Shown here: positions 12,920 through 22,830 of the stretch, piece by piece | Numbering within the stretch: position 1 is the stretch's first letter | Layout: each line of letters opens with the position of its first letter | DNA from: Haemonchus contortus | Taxonomy: Eukaryota > Nematoda > Chromadorea > Rhabditida > Trichostrongylidae | NCBI GenBank assembly: GCA_000469685.2 | Contig: LS997566.1 | Coordinates: forward strand, 14,324,118 to 14,388,117 | DNA: 64,000 bases | Reading direction: 5' to 3' | Program-made: the position numbers and the translations under genes | The notes under the pieces: generated by a model | Database searches by the model: none | Told to the model about the DNA's origin: nothing | Seen by the model: the letters and a program-made list of their open reading frames with translations, nothing else

Positions 12920-13019
12920 ACGAAATTCCTTAGCTCCTTTAGATCTGCCTGGAGAGACCGGGTCAAGTGTGGGATGGGTGGGCCAGGTGTCGAGAAGTAT
13001 AAAACACACATCAGCTCGG

Positions 13020-14150
13020 CGGAGCCCCGCCCACAGTGGGCGTGGCGTGCTTCGAAATGAGCCCTACTGAGGACCACGATTTCAAATTCAGTAACAAGAC
13101 GGTTTCAAAACTGGAGTTTAAAGGTGGCTAGAGGTGTGCATTGGTAAGTTAGATCGAACTGGGGAGACCCACCCCCGATGGGCGGGGCGTTCTCCAGAAA
13201 TGCAATGCTTTATGAAAACATTTATAACTCGGTTCGGAGAAAGCCAACAGAGCAGGAAAAAATTGATATAGGAGAGGTATTGTCGAAGGTATCTACAGCA
13301 CAAATGACGTCAGCGGAGGCCCGCCCACAATGGGCGGAGCGTGCCTTGAAGCTCACATCCCTTCTTACATTTATATACGAAAATCCATAATTCAAGTTCC
13401 CATGGACCTAGAGAGTTCAAATTTGGTAGGAGTACAGGCGTCATCGAGGCAACACTTATAGTGTGTAGCAGAACCAGATTCCGCCCACAAGGGGCGGGGT
13501 TTGTGCGAAAATTCGTAACTCCTGTCCCCATCTACTTAGAAAGTTCAAACTTGGTAGGAGTACAGGCGACAGGATGGGAACACCTACACCTATGGTGGGT
13601 GGCAAAACCGAACTCCGCCCACAAGGGGCGGGGTCTGGGTGAAAATTCATAATTCTGTCTCAGTGGACCTAGAAAGTTCAAACTTGGTAGGAGTACAGAC
13701 ACCGCGACAGGAAAATTATGGTGGGTGGTAGAACCAGACCCTTGTGGGCGGGGTCTGTGCGAAAATTCGTAACTCCTGTCCCCATGGACCTAGAAAGTTT
13801 AAACTTGGTAGGAGTACAGGCGACGGAATGGGAACATCATGGTGGGTGGCAAAACCGAACTCCGCCCACAAGGGGCGGGGTCTGGGTGAAAATTCATAAT
13901 TCTGTCTCAGTGTACCTAGAAAGTTCAAACTTGGTAGGAGTACAGACACCGCGACGGGGAAATCTATGGTGATGGTAAAACCAGACTCCGCCCACAAGGG
14001 GCGGGGTTTGTGCGAAAATTCGTAACTCCTGTCCCCATGGACCTAGAAAGTTCAAATTGGTAGGAGTACAGGCGACAGGATGGGAACATCATGGGTGGCA
14101 GGACCAGACTCCGCCCGCAGGAGGCGAGGTTTGAGGGGAAACTCATAAAT
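13020..14150. repeat. Tandem array with GC-rich palindromic boxes
   Basis: Nine boxes of the type CCGCCCACAAGGGGCGGGG recur about every 120-160 bases (near 13022, 13170, 13319, 13479, 13613, 13740, 13861, 13986 and 14112). From 13400 on, the units also share CTAGAAAGTTCAAACTTGG followed by TAGGAGTACAG, at 13408, 13535, 13668, 13789, 13915 and 14042 (spacing 127, 133, 121, 126, 127). Two unit types alternate: one with CTCCTGTCCCCAT and GGCGACAGGATGGGAAC, the other with TTCTGTCTCAGTG and ACAGACACCGCGAC. The outer, upstream units are more diverged. Open frames on both strands are by-products of the array. Confidence 0.92.
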
Positions 14151-16342
14151 CCGATAAAGGTCTATAATGACAATGCGCTCATGCGGCTCCGTCTCTCATG
14201 GCTAGAGCCCCTAGCGCGCGCGAGAGCGTGCGTAGCCGCCTGGTTAGCAAATAATGTACTAATCACCAGTTTTGGGTCCATTTACGTAGGACCGCTAATG
14301 AAATATAATCCGGTCCTCGAGATTCACAATGAACCCGGCCACCATAAGCAACCTCCTCTCCCCAGATATCGACCACACCATCCATCTAGGATGATTTCGC
14401 CCGCTTGCTCCTCTTCCGTGCAATTCCCATTGCTTCATCTGCCTCTCTTGACCTTTCTTCATTTAAGCTAACGATTATAGGGGATAAAGGAAAGATGTCG
14501 CTTTGCATACAACAAACTATACTGATTAAGTTAATCGATCTTTTGCCAGTGAGGCAAAAGGGCCCGTAATTACGCGTGCTATGGAAATCTCTACTGCCAA
14601 AACTTTTAAATACCCGTTCAACCAAAGTATATTTATGGTTTAGAGAAATGAAAGCAATCCCTCAGGGATGTGAACTGTACGATGAAATTGGATGCCACGA
14701 AATTGAAAATCGAAGCGAATACAGAGGAAATTCATCGGGAAACGCTCACTCCAATGTATCATTTCTGTATGGCTGGGCGGGAAGATAGTTGAGTTATGTC
14801 TTGGAAGGAACCATTTTGGCTCTAAATGGATTCTGACATTATATGTGTTGTCTAAGGTGCTATTGAGTAGGCTTTTCAAAGAAACTTCAACTTTATTCGG
14901 GATGTCAGAGCCTGGAACCCAAATATTCAAGATTGATTCTCAACGAACGACACTTCAAAACTCAGTTTAGTTTAGGCATATGCAGTATATACCTAAGCCG
15001 GTCTTGTAAATCACAACAGGTGACCTACCTCAGAAAGGAGGCCTTAACACCACCTTTCGAATTGCCTATTTGATTCTTCGGGATCTGGGTAACCTAACCC
15101 AGGTTCAGTAGTCGGTGGTAACTGAACCTAACCCAGGTGAAGGTATGGCGCGAGTTTCAGTGATGATAGGAGGCCATCCTTCATGCTTACTTTATGGTTT
15201 TTTTATACGTTGATCCAAAATACTTCTAAAGATTCCACGCTGTTGTCGTAGGCTTCGGCATCAAGATTCTTACTGACTCCTCCAAATCTACATCTTTGCA
15301 GCTTCGCTTCCGATGGCCCCTTGTAGAGTTGGAGGCCTTGATCCATTCGGATCCCTCATCGGGTGTTCCTTAATTCCATAAGTGAGGGTCGTCTGGCCTC
15401 ATTCATTGCTCGTCTCTGCAGAGCTTATTTGTGATCTCACCTGACGTCAGGCATACACCCTCTCGCCCGTAGGGACAGATGACACAGTGGGGAATAACGG
15501 TCAGAAAAAAAAGAAAAAACTAAGATAGCAAAAGGTCAAAGTTATTCATGGATATATGAATATGATTTGCAAAGTATGTCAGCGGGGATGTCTGTTGATG
15601 GGATGCTGTGGACGATTTTGCTTGTTTTATGTTTTATTTTGCTCATAAGTGGGAATTTTTGTAGTTGGTAATCAGCTTTTGTGATTAGGGAAATGCTGAA
15701 AGGTACTTGTGACGCTTAAAGGAAAGGGAGAATTGGAGCGTTGTATGGTAACGGACTACAATCTTCAAAGTTTGAATGAGCACATACCGAGTCGATTAAA
15801 CATACCTGAATGAATTCCGAGAAATGTAACGAGAGATCTCATTAGTGAATGAGAGCATTAAAGAATGGGTGGTATTCCGGATTATGATATTCGATCGTTT
15901 TAGATATTTACTGAACATCAAAAACTGGTCTCTACTATTGATGCTCAGGAAAAATTGATTGGAACTTTACTGATGACTTTTGTTTGATAAATAAAAGAAG
16001 CAGCCGAACTCTCCTGTTGCCCATTTTGCGCATCCCGATGTTGCTCCCAAAGGGAGACAATAAAACTCGTCTTAAAAATAATTTGAGGCCACTATCGAAC
16101 TGCTCCTTACAGTTTAACGAATTCAGTGAACTTACATTACGCAACCTTCATCTCTGAAAGGTTCACCATAATGGTGATTTATTGATTGTGTTGCGAATGA
16201 CATTGACGAAGTTCGAGTGGGGGTGGGGTCGAGAGGGAAACTGCACGTCGAGGGTTTACCGTTTTCGCTCATTCCTTGAAACGAGAAATTTCCTCCACCT
16301 CCTTCTCGAGATCGTTCAGAATTTTTAATTCTTCGGAATATC
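14151..16342. other. Non-coding or unresolved stretch
   Basis: No gene was recognised. A minus-strand open frame at 14640-14902 starts after a CCAG and is stop-free for about 89 codons but has no motif. At 15091-15138 a 14-base segment, AACCTAACCCAGGT, occurs twice as a direct repeat, with a small inverted repeat (AGGTTCAG/CTGAACCT) between the copies. Confidence 0.4.
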
Positions 16343-16778
16343 TTCGCTTGACATATCTTTTAAGATCGCCTGGATTTGAAAACTCATTTCATTCATGCGG
16401 ACCACTGAGATTGTCGCGATAAGTTCCTCATGTATCATCACAGAAACATGAATTCATTACCGATGCCGTGAAAAAAGATGTTGTCTGTGAATTTCTGCGC
16501 CCCTTGCATTTTATTTTACCACAGAGCCACTGTAGGAATCAAGTTGCTGTACGTTTTTGCTTGATATGTCTTTTAAGATCGCCAAGAATCAAAAAGTTAA
16601 TTCATTCAGGCGGATCTTTGGGATCGTCGAGATAGGTTCCTCATATGTCTTCAGAGAAACGAAAATTCAGGACGGGCATTCGGTTCTCACATGGTTAAAA
16701 GGATGCCATAGAAAGGATCTTGCCTGTGAAATTCCCATCGCATTTTGTTTCACCGTAAAGTCACTGTAGGAATCGAGT
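16343..16778. repeat. Diverged tandem duplication, two ~210-220 bp copies
   Basis: Copy 1 (about 16343-16543) and copy 2 (about 16555-16778) share, in the same order: GCTTGAxATxTCTTTTAAGATCGCC, TTCATTCAxGCGGA, the TAxGTTCCTCAT segment followed by an AGAAAC segment, TGTGAAATT-like and GCATTTT segments, and a common end CACTGTAGGAATCxAGT. Insertions and substitutions between the copies suggest an old duplication. Neither copy has a supported coding frame. Confidence 0.7.
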
Positions 16779-19316
16779 CCTAGTCCCAAATTTTCGCTTC
16801 TATCAAGGTGTCTTCCTTACGAGGAGTCTACCGCAGTTTCACGAATTGTGGAAACCTTTGGGGTGTTGGGTATCAATCAGTGAGTGGTCATTGAACCTGA
16901 CCATTCAAATGGGCTCTTCTAGAGTTGCCCATCGGCTGTAGATAATTCAGAGGGTGTGTTACTCGAGTAATGGTGAGCAACCGGAAGGTCAGCAGGTTTG
17001 CGGCTCGACCCAGTTGATGTCAAGCGTGTTTGCCCTGCGAGAGCGCTATGTTTTTCAATCATTGATCGCCGCCACACACACACGTGCTCCCCGTCAGGTG
17101 TTTCAATTGTTTTTCGAATTGTGGACGTGTTGTCCAGCGGTGTTCTCTTTATTATGACCGATTTCATTGCTTAATTGCGAAATTATTCCGCCTTTTCGTT
17201 GGAGATGCAAGCTTTTTTCAATAGAAGCTCTCCCAAATGACTTTATCTTGAGCCCATCCTTTCCGTTAATGCTCTTCCTATACCCGATATTTCTGTGGAC
17301 TGGTAGTACTTTGTCAAATAGCTGACGTCTAAACGACGCCTCTGCGGAATGTCTAGGATTTCATGGTTGCCTTTAATTTTTATCCTTCACTCTCGTATCG
17401 CATCTCTCTGTTCTCTGCGCTGTTCACTATGCATGCCTGTTCGTGCTCATTTCGTTCGTCTATCTCGAGGGTTTACAGAGAATGCTGATTGTAGTGACTA
17501 CTCTGATTCGGTCTGTTCGAGACAGTATGTGTAGGCGGCTTTGCTTATTCTGACAGGAACGTCCTTTTCTTTGGAGAGAAAGTAGCTGTCAAGGCACCGT
17601 CACCCATGCAGGGATCAAGGAAGAAATCCCTGATCGATACCAGCCTGGGCCAGCTCATCCCTTTATCTCTCTATGTCTTAATTGGTACTAGGCTCGTCTG
17701 AGCTATAAACGTGCTGGCTTTTGGCTGGTCCACCACAGTCCGCTGTCTAAGCCATGAACCGATCAAACGCCACTACAATTCTGAATGGAATTCGAGAGCA
17801 AGACTTTATCCTTTATTTTTGCAGCGGGCCAAAGGATTACAGAATTTGCTGATCTGAGGGGACCTACTGGTAGGGACTATGTTAGTAGGAGTTACACGAA
17901 TTTGAATTTGATCTTATACGATATGTATTCAATACTGTCGAAGACAGTGAATTGAAAGCGAATTTTAGTGAGATCGTTGGAACTGGAACCCTGTAGCTTA
18001 GCACAATGCTGTACTAACCAAGAGAGAATAGAGCATGTTGCAGAGATTTAGAAAACCGAGGAAACTCGATCTTGAACACAGAAAAAAACTCTTTTCACTT
18101 GTTCGCCTGCCTTCAAAACTACAATTTCGTTTGTCACGAGGTTATTCGTATGCAGTATCGAATGTGCATCAGCTGTTCAAAGGCTCTATTCTCTGCTTGT
18201 GAATGCTGTAATTCGTCAAAGCAAAAGATCCAGCTGATTGTAAATGATGTTCATCGAATGGTTTCTTGAGGAAATGCAAAACTTTAAGGTCAATTGGTTA
18301 TTTTCAGGGTTCGCCCACTACATGACTTTAAGCAAAAAGGAGGTGACTGGCCGATATGCCAACTAGACCTCTCTTGCAGCCTCTTTTATGTCCCTACCCA
18401 TTCGTTCGGTTGTTCGCTGTACTTGTCCAAATCTCTCCCACGAGTGAATCAAGCGTCGAAATCTATAGAAAGGGCTGCTATATTACTTCGAGACATGAAA
18501 CGACCAAAATTTCTTCTTCTCATCTGAAAAACCTAGTGGAAGGCAAGACATTGAATAATCTCAAGTGGGAGAATAAGTAGGATCCCATAAAAGGGGTCAA
18601 AGATTTTGGGCTCGCGAAAATCACTCTTACAATTAACCAATTCACTGGGATCTTTCGTGGAAGGAACGCTTTTATGAATCAGCATTTTTTAAGATTCCGC
18701 TCTAAAAGGTCTTCGGACCATCAATCCCTTGTGCCTTGAATCTGGACCACATTCTTCCTGATTCGTGATTTCTATTCAATCTCTACTCTGGATTACAGTG
18801 AAAATTATTGGGCAAATTGGGGTATGCTTATTTTGTAGAGCGATTGTACATTTGCCAGAATGGATGATCTTCTCTTTTAAGCTCATGTTCTTCCACGATC
18901 CTCTGAGAAAGACATAATCGTTTCGAAGATTATGTCGTGGCATGTCCCACTTCGTCTCATAGGCACTCGTTCTCTGAAATTTTGTACAGCTCTTCAGTTC
19001 CTCGGTCTTTAGCTGAATCGCATGGAAATGTTCCTCCTCGACATGGCTGATCCTCAATTGATTACTGAGTACGAGGAGTTTTTTCCCCTACAGCGATTGG
19101 GTTAGAAGGGCATGGTGTTAACCACTCTCGTTCACCTCCCACACGGCCGCCGATCAAAATCGCTATGGCTCAAACGCACACACCAGCAAACGCATAACAA
19201 GCTGCTCTAGCTGGCTCACATCTCGTCCCTGCCGCTCCCAGTCATCTGCCCGTTGACTACGACAATTCCGCAAGCTTACGTTGTCTGCCTAACGTCATCG
19301 CGACTGGACGACGTCA
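16779..19316. other. Unresolved stretch with one weak exon-like frame
   Basis: A plus-strand frame at 18309-18527 follows the acceptor GGTTATTTTCAG and stays open for about 72 codons to a stop. No motif is visible and a second frame is also partly open. A minus-strand frame at 18776-19057 is open for 93 codons with no consensus edges. A short perfect hairpin (GACATAATC stem, 18911-18936) lies inside it. No gene is claimed. Confidence 0.35.
17590..17822 (+). mobile_element. Diverged SINE copy, 5' truncated
   Basis: The copy retains CACCGTCACCCATGCAGGGATC (a decayed segment), TGGTACTAGGCTCGTCTGAG, a diverged CCACCACAGTCCG segment, CGCCACTACAATTCTGAATGG and a tail-like ACTTTATCCTTTATTTTTG. No A box remains. 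The family tail hexamer TTATCC is still present. Confidence 0.6.
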
Positions 19317-19470
19317 ATGAGATCGCCAGAGTCTCAGCGACGATTTCGTCGCAACCGGGCTCATCTTCATAAGCGATTTCGCAGTGGGCGACGGAACATC
19401 GAAGACGTACACTGGGCGTGGGTGAGCGAAATTAGCGAACACACCATAAACCAGTTAAAAGCTGGACATC
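19317..19470 (+). CDS. Possible first exon, basic N-terminus, unrecognised
   Basis: An ATG opens a 51-codon frame that ends at a consensus donor (CATC|GTAAGTTATT). The encoded N-terminus is rich in Arg (MRSPESQRRFRRNR) and then turns acidic and helical. The region upstream (19130-19316) is richer in C and CpG than its surroundings, which would suit a promoter. No downstream partner exon was identified and no family is recognised. Matches of GTAAGT to a 50-codon frame are expected a few times by chance in a window this size. Confidence 0.2.
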
Positions 19471-20524
19471 GTAAGTTATTAATTATTTCAAACGAAAAAT
19501 TATTCCGTCGTTAACGAAAAGTTTGCCATGAATTTTTTCCACTCGTCCTATAGAAGCTTTCACCAGGTCTATTCGAAGTCTTTACCTTTTTTTCTAGGGT
19601 TTTTTCCCTCGATCGAGGTGTACTGTAGACAGTTTTTGCCACTGTAGTGGGGTGGAGAGGATGTTCAAGTGGGTGAACAGTTAATGTGCGGGGTTGATGG
19701 TGCTGTCTGTAGTGCGAGGGGCTCCCGCATTTGAGCACTAATCCTGCAGACAAGCCATCTCAAAACATGGATTTTCGTTGAAAAGAAGAATAGTCCATAA
19801 TGGCCCTTAAAAAAAGGAAAGGAACGACTTCCAATAGCCATCACTGAACCTGGAAAACAGGCCAAACCGCTGGATTTGGTGAAAGAGAGCTTTATTCTAC
19901 TGCGAAGCCATAGAGATGTTCCCGTCCATTCCATCAAATCAATATCGTAGCTGTCGTTGTACTTGCTTCCAAAAACTTCATCCATTCGTCAACTTGAGGC
20001 ATATTTCGGCGGAAGTTGTGCTGTAATTCTGTGCTGGAGTACACGACCATGGCACCCACTCTTCCGGTTATCGCAACCTTCTCATTACGTACATGCTTCT
20101 TCTATGTCTAGCTATCGTATCGTAAAACCCGAAATCTGCGAAATCTGTTTCGTCCCAATCTTTTTTCCCACCTCTCCTTAACTGGAAACAGGGGTTTTAT
20201 AACAAGAGCGAGTTAGGTGGAAGAGAAGGAAACCCATGTTCCTATATTGGAGCATTTTTGAGCAACAGCTTTTTTCACCTTTTCTATTGGCAACATTAAC
20301 TTCTCAATACCCTCGGGTTGGGAAAAACCCGTTTTCAATATTGCCTATTGTTTTGACTGACCACATGTTCATCTTCCCCTTGCCCTTTACCTTCCCTCCG
20401 ATAGGTGGATGGTGAACACGTGGTCAGGTGAACTGATCTTTCCTCTGTACTTTTTGTCGATTTTTATCCCGACTTCGCTTGCATCGCGGTTAAAAGACCA
20501 TACTTTTGAAGGACCGGCGAAGTA

Positions 20525-21005
20525 GTGGGTGCAGGCGGTGTAGTGGGAAGTGGCGCACTATCTCACACGCATGGTCAGGGGTTCAAATCCCGGATGGATT
20601 TCCGCCTATGCCAACCAAGCCTTTCATCCCTCTTGGGTTGGTTAACTGGTATCAAACTCGTCTGGGAGGATAAAAGCAATGACTTGTACATCGGCTGGCC
20701 ACCGCAAGTCGTCGTATAGGCTATATACGCTCTCATTACGACAAGGCAGATCTAATCGACTCGTGTAACCCAAACGCGCCTCCAAAACACCCGTCACATA
20801 TACGACGCAAAGGAAAGGTACCCCGGGTGAAGCCTTCAGGGGTTGGTGCTGGGGTAGTAGGGGCTACGGTGTCATACATTCACGGGACGTTAAAATCCCC
20901 CTGATCTCATTACGTCACTACGATTCTGAATGGAAGTCGAGTACGGGGCGCATCCCTGAGAAGGGATTGATTAACGCCAAAAACTTTACCATTTACTTTA
21001 TCTTT
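20525..21005 (+). mobile_element. SINE copy interrupted by a nested insertion
   Basis: A well-preserved SINE: the GGTGTAGTGGGAAGTGG A-box region, the B box GGTTCAAATCC, CCAACCAAGCCTTTCATCCC, TCGTCTGGGAGGATAAAAGC, GGCTGGCCACCGCAAGTC, then after the insertion CACTACGATTCTGAATGG, GCGCATCCCTGAGAAGGG and a tail of CTTTACCATTTACTTTATC. Without the insert at 20741-20904 plus one copy of its duplication the length matches the reference copy. Confidence 0.9.
20741..20904. mobile_element. Nested 164-bp insertion with 10-bp target duplication
   Basis: The 10-mer TCTCATTACG stands immediately before (20731-20740) and after (20905-20914) a segment foreign to the SINE consensus, exactly where intact copies read CTCATTACG once. 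The insert has no terminal inverted repeats and no coding frame. It contains GGGGTTGGTGCTGGGGTAGT and ends with GGGACGTTAAAATCCCCC. A short retroelement is more likely than a DNA transposon, but the class is unknown. Confidence 0.8.
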
Positions 21006-22363
21006 TGACTTTTGAAGTAGTTACTCATGAGCGGCCTGCATGAATTGGTCAGTGCAAAAGTGACAATTACTGGTCTTGGTCGCTAAGCATATGGCGGTTA
21101 TAGGCGGTCCGTTGCACCTGCGCGAGTCACCTTCTCCGCTGTTTGTCCTGTTGCAGAGCCGTTCAGAGGCACGATTAGGGTGTGAAAACCAGTTAGATTT
21201 CCTAGGCGATTTCCCAGGACATTTAAAAGTGCATAATACAACTCCAACCCATTAGGTTTGGGATAAAAGTTAACTGTTTGGTGACTTAGGTGGGTCATCA
21301 ATCAGCATTTCATGTATTGTGATTTCACATCTGTTGTCGGAACTACTAGCAACAGCGAGTCAATCAATACGAAGAGCTGAACTGTTGTTGTTATAGCATG
21401 CACCACCACCACCATATGTACGATGTTTTTGAGCTGATTCCGTTGAATGTTTCTTTCAATGAGCGCTATTGATTCGTCATTCCATTTCATCGAGTTTCCT
21501 GGTATTTTTCAGTCATCATACAAGTTTTCGAGTGTTTTTCGCAAATCGAGAGCACTGGAGGACCTATTAAACATCGCCCCGCTCTCCCCACCCTTTGTGT
21601 TTCTTCTTACATTCACTTCATTTTTTTCGGGCAACGTCTTGACGGTTTACTCTTTGGTTGTGAAATCACCTACTACTGCTTACTGCATTGCTCTTTACCG
21701 ATCTACATAAATTTTTTTGGTCCTTTTCCCCCTTACCTGGAGCTTCGGTTATGCCTTTTCCTACTTCTTTGCTTTCCTTTTCCTCTTTGCTCTTTACAAA
21801 CCCTTTTGGTGTTAATGTAGTTGGGTGATGAGTGAGGGGAGGGGGTTAGGGGAGGGGAAATTGGACACTATGTAATGGTGATTGGTAAGATTTTTTGACC
21901 AGGGAAATAGAGCTTGTCATCTAAGCCTTAGTAGGGAATAAGTTCGAGTTGGGTGAGTTTATCGCCTCGTGAAAAAAGCTGGTATGGAAGAAGAATTGAA
22001 CATTCAGTTGGCCCCTGACTCGTTCCTTTTCAAAAAATCAAGAGGTAGCGTGCTGGCATCTATTTCTGCTCAGAGTGCATAACTACAGGCCGGCGGAGCC
22101 AGTTATCCCTCCTCTTCTGTGCCCTAGGGCCTAGTGTTGAAAAGGTGAGGTGCCCTATTTCCCAAATACATTTTCGACCTCTCTGGAACCTTATTAATTT
22201 CTACATATTTTTCGAATGATGCTACAGAAACTTTGTTCCGCACCAAGGATACACCATGTACTCGACTTATCGTAGAAATCACTAAAATCCTTACTGGCCC
22301 TTACTTTCTTCGGCTTGTAACGGGATTCCTTTATACCGATATCTTTACCTACTCATGTAACTT

Positions 22364-22417
22364 TGGAATCAAGTGTTAAAACCCCATTTATGGAATCAAG
22401 TGTTAAAACCCCATTTA
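22364..22417. repeat. Perfect 27-bp tandem duplication
   Basis: Two identical adjacent copies of a 27-base unit that starts TGGAATCAAGTG and ends CCCCATTTA (22364-22390 and 22391-22417). The identity suggests a recent slippage or repair event. Confidence 0.95.
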
Positions 22418-22539
22418 TATGTACGAAAATGCATAATCGTTTTTCGGGAATTGTAAAATTTATGCATCATGAATTTGATAAACAATTTCGCAGCTGTTTC
22501 GCCGCTTTTGATGGTTTTTCTTTTCGATTTGCGCTTTCA

Positions 22540-22830
22540 ATTTCCATCTGTTCACATTCGATTTCCCTGCTTTCTAGTCCTTCTACCCGTCTTTTCCCTT
22601 ATGCCCCTCCCAGTGTTTTCTCGTTTTCCTCTTTTATTGATTCCTTTTATTGATTACTCCTGTAGACTTCCTCTTTTCGCATGTTATCTCGTCTTTCAAC
22701 GTTCTTTTGCTATTTCATTTCTTCTTTTTCCTCCGTCTTTCACCTCTTGCTTTATCATTGTTTCTTATAACACCCATCCCCCTTCCCACCATTTTTCTTT
22801 CTATTTTTTATTCCGATTGTCGCGTGTTTT
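22540..22830. other. Polypyrimidine-rich tract
   Basis: The plus strand is overwhelmingly T and C for roughly 290 bases. Purine scarcity removes stop codons, so all three plus frames are open and give Phe/Ser/Leu-rich translations. These are not credible genes. Such tracts occur in introns before acceptors and in purine/pyrimidine-skewed low-complexity DNA. Confidence 0.8.

Noticed and set aside
12860..12925. GTCT repeat as a coding Ser/Val/Cys/Leu repeat
   Set aside because: The frames through it are open only because of the tetranucleotide repeat and have no splice or start support.
13178..14471. Cluster of open frames on both strands
   Set aside because: They lie in the GC-box tandem array and repeat with its period; they reflect the repeat, not genes.
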